Part shown: positions 23,074-31,244 of the stretch, piece by piece
Layout of the letters: every line of letters starts with the position of its first letter
Numbering within the stretch: the first letter of the stretch is position 1
DNA from: a bacterium 336/3
GTDB lineage: Bacteria; Bacteroidota; Bacteroidia; Cytophagales; Thermonemataceae
Direction: 5' to 3'
Assembly: GCA_001281695.1 (NCBI GenBank)
Contig: LJIE01000001.1
Location: forward strand, 2,618,586 to 2,682,585
DNA: 64,000 bases
Program-made: the position numbers and the translations under genes
The notes under the pieces: generated by a model
What the model was told of the DNA's origin: nothing
The model's database searches: none
The model's input: only the letters and a program-made list of their open reading frames with translations

Positions 23074-24441
23074 ATGAAAAAGGTAGTTATTTTGGGAGCA
23101 GGTGAAAGTGGCGTCGGTGCTGCTCTGCTTGCAAAATCCAAAAGCTATGAAGTTTTTGTATCAGACAAATCTAAAATTTCAGACCATTACAAACAAATTT
23201 TATTAGACAATCAGATTGATTTTGAAGAAGAGTGTCATACTCCCGAAAAAATCTTGTCCGCCAATGAAATTGTAAAAAGCCCAGGGATTCCCGATACAGC
23301 AGAAATTGTGGTTCAAGCCATTGAAAAACAAATTTCTATCGTTTCAGAAATTGAATTTGGGTTTAGAAATACCAAAGCCAAAATTATAGCCATCACAGGT
23401 AGTAATGGAAAAACCACTACTACCCTACTCACCTATCATTTACTCAAAAATGCTGGTTTGAATGTAGGTTTAGCTGGAAATATAGGTGAAAGCTTCGCCA
23501 AACAGGTTATTGAAAATAAATATGATTATTTTGTCTTGGAAACGAGTAGTTTTCAGTTAGATGGTTGTTTTTTATTCAAACCTTATATTTCTGTTGTTTT
23601 AAACATTACTCCTGACCATTTGGACAGATACAACTATAATTTTGATAACTATGCAGATTCTAAAATGCGTATTGTCAGAAATCAGAATGACGAAGATTTT
23701 TTTATTTACAATGCTGATAGCGAGCCTATTACCAATAGAATTTTAAAACTGAAGCCTTCTGTTCAGCAGTTGCCTATTACACTTTCGTCTGATGATGATT
23801 TGAAGAATGTTTCCAAGGTATCGTATTATCAGGATGGCAGAATAACACTTCGTATGCCTTATAATCGCCCTTATCAGATTGTTATGCAAGAAAGTGAACT
23901 TGCCCTTAAAGGTATGCACAATGTATTCAATTCGATAGCTGCAGCTTTGGTGGCTCAAACTTTGGGTGTTTCGGAAGAGAAAATCAGAGAAGGCTTAGCA
24001 ACATTTGAGGGTGTACCTCACAGACTTGAAGAAGTAGCTGAAATCAGAGGTGTGAAATTTGTCAACGATTCCAAAGCCACCAACGTGGACTCCGTATTTT
24101 ATGCATTGGGTAGTTTTACATCTGAAAAGCCTAATCTGATCTGGATTGCAGGAGGCATCGATAAAGGCAATGATTACACCCAAATTCACGATTTGGTAAA
24201 AGAAAAAGTACGCTACATGATAGCCTTAGGAAAAGACAATACCAAATTGCTCAATTTCTTTAAGAATGATGTAGAACATTACGAAACAGATGATATTGAA
24301 AAAGCAATCAAAAAGGCTTTCAGAACTGCAAAAAAAGGCGATATTGTGTTACTTTCACCTGCTTGTGCCAGCTTCGATTTGTTTAAAAACTATGAAGACC
24401 GTGGCAATCAATTTAGAGAAATTGTGAAAAGTTTAAAATAA
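23074..24441 (+). CDS. murD: UDP-N-acetylmuramoylalanine-D-glutamate ligase
   Basis: Cytosolic peptidoglycan enzyme adding D-glutamate to UDP-MurNAc-L-Ala using ATP. At 455 aa it has the expected length. It begins with a nucleotide-binding Rossmann segment (VVILGAGESGVGAALLA), has the Mur-ligase P-loop ITGSNGKTTTT (residues 107-117), NITPDHLDRY near 188-197, and the C-terminal domain with LLSPACASFDLFKNYEDRG near 430-448. It is not in a mur/fts cluster here, although the HAD gene just upstream may be co-transcribed. Confidence 0.95.
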   Translation: MKKVVILGAGESGVGAALLAKSKSYEVFVSDKSKISDHYKQILLDNQIDFEEECHTPEKILSANEIVKSPGIPDTAEIVVQAIEKQISIVSEIEFGFRNTKAKIIAITGSNGKTTTTLLTYHLLKNAGLNVGLAGNIGESFAKQVIENKYDYFVLETSSFQLDGCFLFKPYISVVLNITPDHLDRYNYNFDNYADSKMRIVRNQNDEDFFIYNADSEPITNRILKLKPSVQQLPITLSSDDDLKNVSKVSYYQDGRITLRMPYNRPYQIVMQESELALKGMHNVFNSIAAALVAQTLGVSEEKIREGLATFEGVPHRLEEVAEIRGVKFVNDSKATNVDSVFYALGSFTSEKPNLIWIAGGIDKGNDYTQIHDLVKEKVRYMIALGKDNTKLLNFFKNDVEHYETDDIEKAIKKAFRTAKKGDIVLLSPACASFDLFKNYEDRGNQFREIVKSLK

Positions 24442-24453
24442 ATAATCTATAAA

Positions 24454-24481
24454 GTAGATACGCACTGCAGTGCGTATCTAC
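24454..24481. repeat. 28-nt perfect palindrome (REP-like)
   Basis: The left half is GTAGATACGCACTG and the right half is its exact complement. Palindromes of the GTAGAnACGC...GCGTnTCTAC type are known in Bacteroidota and Cyanobacteria genomes as repetitive extragenic elements linked to REP-associated transposases. Only one copy is in this window. It could also end murD transcription, but no T-run follows. Confidence 0.6.
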
Positions 24482-24509
24482 AAAAATTTCCTCTCGCATA
24501 AAAAATTTA

Positions 24510-24547
24510 AAAATATTGGTACAAGCTAAAAGCTCACACCAGCATGA
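24510..24547. repeat. Dispersed hairpin repeat, copy 1
   Basis: AAAATATTGGTACAAGC with its partial inverted partner resembles the repeats at 26041 and 27284. Only the hairpin half is present. It lies between murD and the MarR/aspartyl-protease operon, in the same orientation as the other copies. Confidence 0.5.
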
Positions 24548-24672
24548 GTGATCTAGATTTTTGATTTTTTTCAGAAACGATAGCCCCTCCTATCTGTATA
24601 AATAATACTTCATTAAGCTTATTTCAGTGTATTTTACTAAATTATAAAAATTTATTTGTTAAAATATTTTAA

Positions 24673-24698
24673 TATAATTGATATATCAATTATATTTG
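24673..24698 (+). promoter_or_regulatory. MarR operator palindrome overlapping -7 TATATTTG
   Basis: A perfect 22-nt palindrome (half TATAATTGATA) at 24673-24694 overlaps the -7 element TATATTTG at 24691-24698. It stands 21 bp before the MarR ATG. Autorepression by the encoded MarR protein is inferred. Confidence 0.7.
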
Positions 24699-24715
24699 TG
24701 TCAAATAAAAACAAG

Positions 24716-25144
24716 ATGGAAAAACTAGACGAAATACTGTTTTATACCTTAGAGAAATCTATGAAGGTATATAGGAAATTTGCTCAAAATCAAATTGATA
24801 AAGATGGCTATGATATTACCATAGACCAATGGCTTGTGTTAAAAACCTTACAAGAGAACAAAAGTCTTTCACAAAATCAAATTGCAGAATTGGTATTTAA
24901 AGATATTGCTTCTGTTACGAGAATTATTGAGTTATTGGTACAAAAACAGTATATAAACAGGGAAATTAACACTACTGATAGGCGAAAATTTGAACTAAAA
25001 ATCACAGAAAAAGGCAATAAAATTATTGAAGATATTTATCCTATAGTAATAGAAAATAGAAAGCAGGCTCTTACAGGTTTAACAACTGAAGAGATAAATA
25101 CTTTGAAAACACAATTAGAAAAATTAATCCTTAACTGTAAATAA
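24716..25144 (+). CDS. MarR family transcriptional regulator
   Basis: A 142-aa winged-helix regulator. The DNA-binding region reads LSQNQIAELVFKDIASVTRI (about residues 55-75), and the wing contains NTTDRRKFELKITEKG, both standard for MarR. The ATG at 24716 is taken because an upstream TTG extension would run through the promoter and operator. The next gene, an aspartyl-protease-like protein, starts 4 bp after the stop, so the two form one operon. The ligand is unknown. Confidence 0.9.
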   Translation: MEKLDEILFYTLEKSMKVYRKFAQNQIDKDGYDITIDQWLVLKTLQENKSLSQNQIAELVFKDIASVTRIIELLVQKQYINREINTTDRRKFELKITEKGNKIIEDIYPIVIENRKQALTGLTTEEINTLKTQLEKLILNCK

Positions 25145-25148
25145 TAAC

Positions 25149-25979
25149 ATGAAAAAGAATTTATTACTTATTACCAGCTTTTTAGTTTCAATGGTAGTTT
25201 TTGCTCAAAAAGACAAGCAAATTGAAATTCCGTTTACGATGGATAGAAACTTGATTATTATCAAGGCTGAAATCGGCAAAGTATCACATCATTTCATTTT
25301 TGATACAGGCACTAAGAACATTATGCTTTCGGAAAACATTGCCAAGCAATATAAAATTTCGGGTACAGATAGTATGATAACTCCACAAGGCGAATTTGCA
25401 GGCACATTAGAAAAAGTGCTCCTACCCAAAATAAGCTTTGCAGGACTAACCTTAAAAAATAAAGAAGCTACTAAAATGCCACAACAGATGATATTTTCTA
25501 AACAAGCCGTTGGAATTATTGGTATGCAGACTTTTATGGGTTATATGATTACGATAGACTATAAAAATAGTAAGATAATATTGAAAAAAGGTAGTTTATC
25601 ACAACAACCCAATGTTATTCCCATCAATCTTGACCATATTTTGGAAGCTAAAGTGAAACTAAATGGCAAAGAGGTTTTGGCTCATTTTGATTGTGGCGGA
25701 GCAGGTTATATCTCTATTCCAAAAGGTTGGGATACTATCTACAAGCTAAAATCAGAGCCTGTTGCTTTTGCAAAAGGACGAACGCCGATGGGAGATTTTG
25801 ACATCTTTAACGCTGAGCTAGATGGTGATATAGAAATTGGTAGCTATAAAATTTCAAATCCGAAAATTAGTTTGGTTACAGGTGATTTTTTCTTTGCTAT
25901 CAATTTTGGCTACGAATTTTTCAAAAGTCATTTGATTACGATTGATACCCAAAATAAGCTTATGCAGATAATAAAATAA
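25149..25979 (+). CDS. Exported retropepsin-like aspartyl protease
   Basis: A 276-aa protein with a signal peptide (residues 1-19, ending MVVFA). It contains two aspartyl-protease-like halves: HFIFDTGTKNIML with Asp52-Thr-Gly, and AHFDCGGAGYISI with Asp181-Cys-Gly. Bacteroidota proteins of this type are annotated as clan AA periplasmic proteases; the DCG in the second half is a variation of DTG/DSG that may still work. It is co-transcribed with the MarR regulator, 4 bp apart. A stress-related role is possible but only inferred. Confidence 0.78.
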   Translation: MKKNLLLITSFLVSMVVFAQKDKQIEIPFTMDRNLIIIKAEIGKVSHHFIFDTGTKNIMLSENIAKQYKISGTDSMITPQGEFAGTLEKVLLPKISFAGLTLKNKEATKMPQQMIFSKQAVGIIGMQTFMGYMITIDYKNSKIILKKGSLSQQPNVIPINLDHILEAKVKLNGKEVLAHFDCGGAGYISIPKGWDTIYKLKSEPVAFAKGRTPMGDFDIFNAELDGDIEIGSYKISNPKISLVTGDFFFAINFGYEFFKSHLITIDTQNKLMQIIK

Positions 25980-25989
25980 CTCAACTCTT

Positions 25990-26039
25990 ATAGGTTTTAT
26001 TCAGAATATGATGACTACAATGATATAAAACCTATTTTT
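25990..26039 (+). terminator. Terminator of the MarR operon
   Basis: ATAGGTTTTAT (25990-26000) pairs with ATAAAACCTAT (26025-26035) across a 24-nt loop and is followed by a T-run. Confidence 0.65.
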
Positions 26040-26040
26040 T

Positions 26041-26110
26041 ATTGGGCTTATTTATAGGCCTATAAGGTTTAAAATATTGGTGCGAGCTTTTAGCTCGCAC
26101 CAATATTAGG
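26041..26110. repeat. Dispersed 70-nt repeat, copy 2
   Basis: Begins ATTGGGCTTATTTATAG, holds a 12-nt palindrome TATAGGCCTATA (26053-26064) and a 16-bp perfect hairpin (AATATTGGTGCGAGCT, loop TTT). It matches copy 3 at 27284-27353 at 56 of 70 positions in the same orientation, with compensatory changes in the hairpin arms. The TolB-like gene lies between the two copies. Confidence 0.7.
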
Positions 26111-26192
26111 AAATATATCACTATTGTTAATATTCGATATTTATTTTTAATGTATTGGCTAATAAATTAAAAGCGAATAGCCTGTTATTGTT

Positions 26193-27053
26193 TTATTTTG
26201 CTTTCAAAATATACACCCGTGAGTCAACGTTAGGACCTTCGTCATCGAAAAGAACAGTTTTGAAATCTGCCGAAAATTGGAAATTGCTCACACCATTTTT
26301 GCATTTGAGTTCTAAAAACTTGGCTATCTGCTTAGTTTTGGTATTATAACTGTTTATGTAGTTGTCGTTTTTTAAGAAATAAATAGTTGTGCCATCTTCG
26401 CTAAACTTTGCGGCGTTCATATCACTGATGTCATTTATTTTTGTTTGCTGTTGTGTATCAACGTCAATTGTCCATAGTTGAAGTTTATCTTCAACCATAT
26501 AACCATCACGACGGGCATACAAAATTGTTTTTCCATCCTTCGACCAATCCAAGATGTTTTCATATTCTATAGCAGGTGAAATAGTGAGAGGTTTTGCGTT
26601 TTTCCCGTCAGCATTGGCTATCCAGAGTTGCTTCCCTTGTGTCCAAGCTATTTTTTTGCTATCGGGCGACCAATACGGATGTTGCCCTGCAACTTCGGTG
26701 TTGAGTGGAGAAACCTGACGCAAGTTTGTACCATCAGGATTGACCATCCATATAGCAAAAGTTGAACTGCTACTCAATTTTCCATAACTTTGAAAAACAA
26801 TAGTTTTACCATCGGGACTCCATTTTGGGGTGGCATCCCAAGTGAGTGTAGATATTTTTTTCTTTTCTTTTGTTTTTGGATTGACAATAAAAATACGATG
26901 TTCACTTTCGCAAACAATAGCACTCGACTCAGGGTTAAAACCACCTATACTTCCTGTGATTAAGGGAACGGGAATACCATTTGATTGCGAAAACAAAGCA
27001 AATGGCATAGCAACTGTATAAATGATAAAAGAAATAATGATACGCTTATTCAT
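26193..27053 (-). CDS. TolB-like beta-propeller protein, exported
   Basis: A 286-aa periplasmic protein: signal peptide to about residue 22 (ALFSQ) and then PD40-type propeller blades. The repeated signature is visible four or five times: TPKWSPDGKTIVFQS, HPYWSPDSKKIAWTQ, LDWSKDGKTILYAR, AAKFSEDGTTIYFL and FQFSADFKTVLFDD. With about 270 mature residues it has one propeller and no N-terminal TolB domain, so it is not the Tol-Pal TolB itself. It is bracketed by the two direct repeats at 26041 and 27284, which suggests a mobile or duplicated cassette. Function unknown. Confidence 0.82.
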   Translation of the reverse strand: MNKRIIISFIIYTVAMPFALFSQSNGIPVPLITGSIGGFNPESSAIVCESEHRIFIVNPKTKEKKKISTLTWDATPKWSPDGKTIVFQSYGKLSSSSTFAIWMVNPDGTNLRQVSPLNTEVAGQHPYWSPDSKKIAWTQGKQLWIANADGKNAKPLTISPAIEYENILDWSKDGKTILYARRDGYMVEDKLQLWTIDVDTQQQTKINDISDMNAAKFSEDGTTIYFLKNDNYINSYNTKTKQIAKFLELKCKNGVSNFQFSADFKTVLFDDEGPNVDSRVYILKAK

Positions 27054-27187
27054 AGGTAAAATAGGTGTTTTTACAATTATTTAAGTCTTTGTTAACGTTT
27101 ATGTAAATTTAGATTATAATAATTAAAACTACAACTTTTTTAGTTTTTCTCTTGTGGTTGGTATTCCACAAACCATCAACCTAAATT

Positions 27188-27259
27188 TTACTTATCATCC
27201 TTCGTCATTTTTGGTTTATCATCTATGAGTGAAGCCCAATTTCCTTTAGAATGTTTTGC
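27188..27259 (-). pseudogene. C-terminal remnant of an SRPBCC gene
   Basis: Reads AKHSKGNWASLIDDKPKM and six more residues to a TAA stop. It matches the C-terminus AKHSEGNWASLIDGMKK of the intact SRPBCC gene at 28486-28908. At the DNA level 27220-27260 equals 28509-28549 except for one base. The upstream part of the gene is missing, so this is a truncated duplicate. Confidence 0.75.
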
Positions 27260-27283
27260 TTGAAAACATGAAAGTACTTTTTT

Positions 27284-27353
27284 ATTGGGCTTATTTATAG
27301 ACCTATAAGTTTTAAAATATTGATACAAGTTAAAAGTTTGTACCAGCATTAGG
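27284..27353. repeat. Dispersed 70-nt repeat, copy 3
   Basis: Same orientation and layout as copy 2 (80 percent identical). Its hairpin ATACAAGTT/AGTTTGTAC keeps eight of nine pairs despite several substitutions, so pairing has been maintained. It stands next to the SRPBCC remnant. Confidence 0.65.
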
Positions 27354-27372
27354 GGAAATCAAAAAAGTAAAG

Positions 27373-27888
27373 TTATGGCAGTTTTGGGGAATAGAAATTG
27401 CTATTTGCACACTCTTTTTCTGAACCACATTGAGATAAAAGTTTGTTTATGTTGTTCATATCTGCATCAAAAGAATATAATATTATTTTAAAACCTTTAA
27501 AATATAAATCATTTGATTTCAAAATAATTTTATATGATAACAACCCATCTTGTTCATATTTATCAAAATATATACTATGTATTCCATTAAAAATAGGATT
27601 GGCTGCTTTAATATGTATTTTACACCAACATACAGCATCATCTTCAATAATTTCCCATGTACCACGTTTACTTGTGTATTCCAATGCAGGCAGTTCACAT
27701 GTGTTATCATTATTAAATATTACTGTATTATCATTTTTTTTGAGTTTAAATTGTACATTTTCTCCTTTATAAATTATTTTTCCATTATCTGGATGCCATC
27801 CCCCTACAACTCCTTGTTCTGTAAAAGTTGAATTATTACAGCCCATTATAGTTATTATAATTCCTATGTATATGTATATTTTTTTCAT
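27373..27888 (-). CDS. Small lipoprotein, unknown function
   Basis: A 171-aa lipoprotein. The signal peptide ends at the lipobox IMGC (Cys16). The mature part is beta-rich, with tryptophans near its start (VVGGWHPDNGKIIYKG) and a paired-cysteine segment AVCWCKIHI near residue 90, plus two late cysteines (SQCGSEKEC). The pattern resembles lipocalin-like or META-like envelope lipoproteins, but I cannot assign a family. It lies 9 bp downstream of a small membrane-protein gene and is probably in its operon. Confidence 0.65.
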   Translation of the reverse strand: MKKIYIYIGIIITIMGCNNSTFTEQGVVGGWHPDNGKIIYKGENVQFKLKKNDNTVIFNNDNTCELPALEYTSKRGTWEIIEDDAVCWCKIHIKAANPIFNGIHSIYFDKYEQDGLLSYKIILKSNDLYFKGFKIILYSFDADMNNINKLLSQCGSEKECANSNFYSPKLP

Positions 27889-27897
27889 TTATATTAT

Positions 27898-28428
27898 TTA
27901 TTCGTGTGTTTTTGTTAGTCCACTGAACTTATATAAAACTGCTGTCGCAACACCATAAAAGAGTATCCAATGTCCAGAAAACCCTCTTATTACGTTTGCT
28001 TTATAATGGTTATACTCTTGTTCTGTTAATGTTTTAATTAGTTGTCCGTGGTTCTGTAGAATGAATTGTCCATCTTTAATGCTTGGTGTACCACCTTGTG
28101 AGGCAAGGAATAGCATAAAGTTTATAATTGCATAAAAAAATCCTGCTACCACAATAATTACCAGCCAAGTTGGTGTTTCTTTAAATATTATTTTGAAAAA
28201 TTTAATTGGGTTCATTCTGTTCAGCATCCCTGATTGTTGATATTCTTGAAGTTCCTCATTCTTTCTCAAATCAAGAATAACAGGAAGCCAAACTACAAAG
28301 ATTCCAACATGTAAAAGCCAAACAAAAGGTACTGTTTTTGTAACATCAATGTCAGCTAGTGAAAGAATATGAACTAATAACCCCAATATCCAACCTATTA
28401 ATGCAAAATAAAATAAGAATTTTTTCAT
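27898..28428 (-). CDS. Four-helix membrane protein, unknown function
   Basis: A 176-aa inner-membrane protein with hydrophobic segments near residues 4-22 (FLFYFALIGWILGLLVHIL), 36-52 (VWLLHVGIFVVWLPVIL), 92-113 (WLVIIVVAGFFYAIINFML) and 152-168 (HWILFYGVATAVLYKF). The loop between the second and third segments is charged. No known family is recognised. It is followed by the lipoprotein gene and preceded by the SRPBCC gene on the same strand, in a block that looks accessory. Confidence 0.65.
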   Translation of the reverse strand: MKKFLFYFALIGWILGLLVHILSLADIDVTKTVPFVWLLHVGIFVVWLPVILDLRKNEELQEYQQSGMLNRMNPIKFFKIIFKETPTWLVIIVVAGFFYAIINFMLFLASQGGTPSIKDGQFILQNHGQLIKTLTEQEYNHYKANVIRGFSGHWILFYGVATAVLYKFSGLTKTHE

Positions 28429-28485
28429 TTTAAATATGTTCTTTTTTTAAATATACATGTCAGTTTTTTAATTACTATAAATACT

Positions 28486-28908
28486 TTATTCTATTATTTT
28501 TTTCATTCCATCTATGAGTGAAGCCCAATTTCCTTCAGAATGTTTTGCTCGTTCTTCGTCATAGTTTGTTTGAGAAATTATTAATTCTGTTACATTATCT
28601 GTTGGTTTAACTTCATAACAAACCCACAAATAATTTTCTGGTTTATCTTCCATACCACTCCAACTACTCAGATATGAATAAGCCACTTTTTCATTATGGA
28701 TATATTCAAGAATTTCTCCTTTGTCTTTGTATTTCTGCCCTTCCCATTCTCCTTCAAAAACTATGTCTTCTCCAACTTTCCAAGTAGAAAATAATACAGT
28801 ACCAAAAAAGTATTGCTTTACAATTTCAGGATTTGTTAATGCGTCCCAAACTTTTTCTATGGGTGCATTAACAATTGCCTTGTATTCGATTTTAAAATGT
28901 GTTTGCAT
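28486..28908 (-). CDS. SRPBCC (AHSA1/START-like) protein
   Basis: A soluble 140-aa helix-grip protein. The N-terminal signature is complete: IEYKAIVNAPIEKVWDALTN (residues 7-26), followed by TWKVGEDIVFEGEW and the C-terminal helix EGNWASLIDGMKKIIE. The family binds hydrophobic ligands in its cavity; the AHSA1 subgroup resembles the C-terminal domain of an Hsp90 activator. Its start lies 3 bp after the stop of the DUF6157 gene, so they share a transcript. A truncated copy of its 3' end is at 27188-27259. Confidence 0.85.
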   Translation of the reverse strand: MQTHFKIEYKAIVNAPIEKVWDALTNPEIVKQYFFGTVLFSTWKVGEDIVFEGEWEGQKYKDKGEILEYIHNEKVAYSYLSSWSGMEDKPENYLWVCYEVKPTDNVTELIISQTNYDEERAKHSEGNWASLIDGMKKIIE

Positions 28909-28911
28909 ATT

Positions 28912-29328
28912 CTATTTTTTTGAACTTTTCATTGCTTTAACTTTCTTTATTTTTGGGTCATTTACAAATTGTTCATATTCCTTTGTTTCTTGTCCAAATA
29001 TTGCAATTTTCCCATCACTATTTGAATGAACACCAAAACCATAACGTTTTGTCAATGGTGAAGCTCTAAAACAAGGTTGTCCTTTTGAGAAAAATTGTTC
29101 TCTTGCTTTTTTATATTCAGTTTTTGTTAAGTCGTTTTTGTCAGCATACACTTGGAAAAAAATATCATCAGAAGTAAATTTATAAGGATTCTTTATCAAA
29201 AGTTCATACTGTATTTCTGCAACAGTTTTATTATCACCTTTTGATTTAGGGATTTCACCAATTTCAGTTGGACAGTCGTCTGCAACTTCAATAAATGTGT
29301 CAAAATAATTTGTTGTATGTAATTTCAT
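28912..29328 (-). CDS. DUF6157 family protein
   Basis: A soluble 138-aa protein. The opening LHTTNYFDTFIEVADDCPTE and the later KGQPCFRASPLTKRYGFGVH (about 84-103) are characteristic of DUF6157. The family has no established function and is often found next to small stress-type genes such as SRPBCC proteins, as here. The two genes are 3 bp apart and clearly co-transcribed. Confidence 0.82.
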   Translation of the reverse strand: MKLHTTNYFDTFIEVADDCPTEIGEIPKSKGDNKTVAEIQYELLIKNPYKFTSDDIFFQVYADKNDLTKTEYKKAREQFFSKGQPCFRASPLTKRYGFGVHSNSDGKIAIFGQETKEYEQFVNDPKIKKVKAMKSSKK

Positions 29329-29505
29329 TATCTGTAAAGTTATGATTTGAACGCTATATGATAAACTGTTATATTCAAATAGAGATTATAAAATAATATA
29401 AAACCTATTTTAAATGAAGATAATATTTAGAATTTTTCTTTTTTAGCATATATTTTCAGAAAATGGAAAAATTATTTCTTTGTTTAGTTTTAAATTACTT
29501 GAACT

Positions 29506-30804
29506 ATGGAAAAAATAGAATTAAAAGGCTTTTTTACCTTAATAGATTTTTCTGTAACTCATAAACTACTACTCCTCAGAAAATCGGATTTTAATTTTGA
29601 TAAGGTAGAACCTCTCAATACTGATATTATTTTTGCTGGTGTAGCTTATTTGGAACTTGATACAATTTTTGAAGATATAACTATTAGTAAACTAGGCGAT
29701 AAGCATGATATTGAGTATTTTAGACAAAGAAGTTGTATCGAAACTTATGATGATGATTTTGTTATACATGAAAACATATTTGTATTAGAAAGTCAAGGCA
29801 AAAAGTTTTACATTGTGGCAAGAGATGTCATCATTGAAAATAACAATTATGACTCTGCCAAGACCAGTTTAAAACCAAAATGGAGAAATATTGATTATGA
29901 GAATCATATACCTAAAGATCTATTCCAAATCAACCCTAAATCTACCAAAGAGAATTCCTTGAAAGCATCTTTTGATGACGAATACATTGTAAAAATAACT
30001 ATAAAATTCGATTTTAGTGAGTTTAGAGAGAATAATACTGAATTATTACATAGAAGTCTATTATTTCAATATCTTAAAGAGAATGATGGTAAAACTCTTA
30101 CCTTCAAAACTCATCAACAAGAATTATTTTACTATTGTATGATTACATGTAATAACAAAGACTTTTATGATATCTTTGACACAAGTTTGAATGTTTTACT
30201 TCAAGATAATTCTTATAATTTAGTTGAATATGACTCTTATACTACAAATTTAATCAACCAATTATCTTACAGTTTATCCATAACTTATGATAACAGGAGT
30301 TTTTTAAAAATCACGAAGACTCAATTAAAAAAATATAAGATGTTAAAAGCATCTGATATTTCTTTCAATTCTATTAGTAATCCAGAATTTAAGGCTATTC
30401 ATTTTGGAGGCTATTTACAAATGTATTTTACAGCTCAAAATGCAGAAACAGCATTAAGAAAAATAGAAGAATCTTGGAGTTTGTTCTTCTCAAAAAAGTA
30501 TTTTAAATATCAAGAAACAGCTTTTCATATTTTTCCAGACACTCATGATGCTTTCTTTGCTGTAAGTATCGAAGAAGATTTTCTGATATCTGATAATATC
30601 TATCTAGATGTTTGTAGTTTTTTAAATGTTTATAATTTATTCCTATCAGAAAATAATATAGAAACATATTTGGTAGTATTACATAACTTTTATCATTCAA
30701 GTATCATCAATCCTCATTTATTTTCTGACGTAAATCTAGTTTTAATACGCAATTCAACTCCTTCTTATCCATCTTTTTTAGATATTTATCAATCTTTTAT
30801 TTAA
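29506..30804 (+). CDS. Large hypothetical protein
   Basis: A 432-aa soluble protein with no family I can recognise. It is acidic and aromatic-rich, without a signal peptide, membrane segment or obvious catalytic motif. There are regularly spaced phenylalanine/tyrosine-rich strands in the last third (FSKKYFKYQETAFHIFPDT, then NVYNLFLSENNIETYLVVLH). It is monocistronic: a 177-bp gap lies upstream and a strong terminator downstream. The neighbourhood (repeats, a decayed gene, orphans) suggests an accessory gene. Confidence 0.7.
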   Translation: MEKIELKGFFTLIDFSVTHKLLLLRKSDFNFDKVEPLNTDIIFAGVAYLELDTIFEDITISKLGDKHDIEYFRQRSCIETYDDDFVIHENIFVLESQGKKFYIVARDVIIENNNYDSAKTSLKPKWRNIDYENHIPKDLFQINPKSTKENSLKASFDDEYIVKITIKFDFSEFRENNTELLHRSLLFQYLKENDGKTLTFKTHQQELFYYCMITCNNKDFYDIFDTSLNVLLQDNSYNLVEYDSYTTNLINQLSYSLSITYDNRSFLKITKTQLKKYKMLKASDISFNSISNPEFKAIHFGGYLQMYFTAQNAETALRKIEESWSLFFSKKYFKYQETAFHIFPDTHDAFFAVSIEEDFLISDNIYLDVCSFLNVYNLFLSENNIETYLVVLHNFYHSSIINPHLFSDVNLVLIRNSTPSYPSFLDIYQSFI

Positions 30805-30806
30805 AG

Positions 30807-30846
30807 AAAGCTACCATAGTATTTTGTAAATATTATGGTAGCTTTT
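30807..30846. terminator. Bidirectional terminator
   Basis: AAAGCTACCATA pairs with TATGGTAGCTTT, with a further TATT/AATA stem inside, flanked by A- and T-runs. It lies between the convergent genes ending at 30804 and 30852. Confidence 0.8.
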
Positions 30847-30851
30847 TTGCC

Positions 30852-31244
30852 TTACTTCTTTTTCTCCACAATTTCTATGGTGATGGTTCGTTTTTCACCT
30901 TTTTCATTTTCTATTTCCATTTTGGCAGTTCCTGCTTTTTTAGCCACCCATTGCCAAGTGGTGGTTCGTTTTTCAGTTTTAGGATTTTTATAAATGTGTG
31001 TTTCTTCTTTATCAAACAAATTAGCTCCTTCATCTACACTGACCATAAAGGCATCAGCATCACTGGTACGTATCCAAGCATAATAGGCATTCTGCCCTAC
31101 TTTCATTTGTACTTTCTCGCCTGCTTTTGTGAGGTTTAAAGCCCCCTTTTTTGGTTTAAATGGTTCATCAGAGAAATTGAACTGAGCAAAAGTACCCAAA
31201 GAAACCAAATAGAAAAACACAATTAAAAAATGTACTTTCTTCAT
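30852..31244 (-). CDS. Small exported beta-sandwich protein
   Basis: A 130-aa protein with a signal peptide of about 20 residues (FYLVSLGTFAQ). The mature part is basic and beta-rich: GEKVQMKVGQNAYYAWIRTS, then TTTWQWVAKKAGTAKMEIEN. The layout resembles Ig-like or chagasin-type (I42) inhibitor folds, but the diagnostic NPTTG-type loop is absent, so I do not call it an inhibitor. The ATG at 31244 is preferred because it gives a clean signal peptide. Monocistronic. Confidence 0.65.
   Translation of the reverse strand: MKKVHFLIVFFYLVSLGTFAQFNFSDEPFKPKKGALNLTKAGEKVQMKVGQNAYYAWIRTSDADAFMVSVDEGANLFDKEETHIYKNPKTEKRTTTWQWVAKKAGTAKMEIENEKGEKRTITIEIVEKKK

Larger units (their letters stand above)
27054..27372. 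other. Gene-free interval with decayed sequence
   Basis: This 319-bp gap upstream of the TolB-like gene holds no intact gene. It contains the C-terminal remnant of an SRPBCC gene (27188-27259) and dispersed repeat copy 3 (27284-27353). The remainder is AT-rich and must contain the promoter of the TolB-like gene, which I cannot place with confidence. Confidence 0.6.

Noticed and set aside
26023-29411. Exact 16-nt repeat (ATATAAAACCTATTTT) at 26023-26038 and 29396-29411, which could mark the ends of an inserted block
   Set aside because: Low complexity; one copy is the arm of a terminator, and a match of this length is expected about once by chance in 64 kb of AT-rich DNA.
30852-31244. Chagasin-type (I42) protease inhibitor
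   Set aside because: The beta-rich layout is suggestive, but the diagnostic inhibitory loops are missing.
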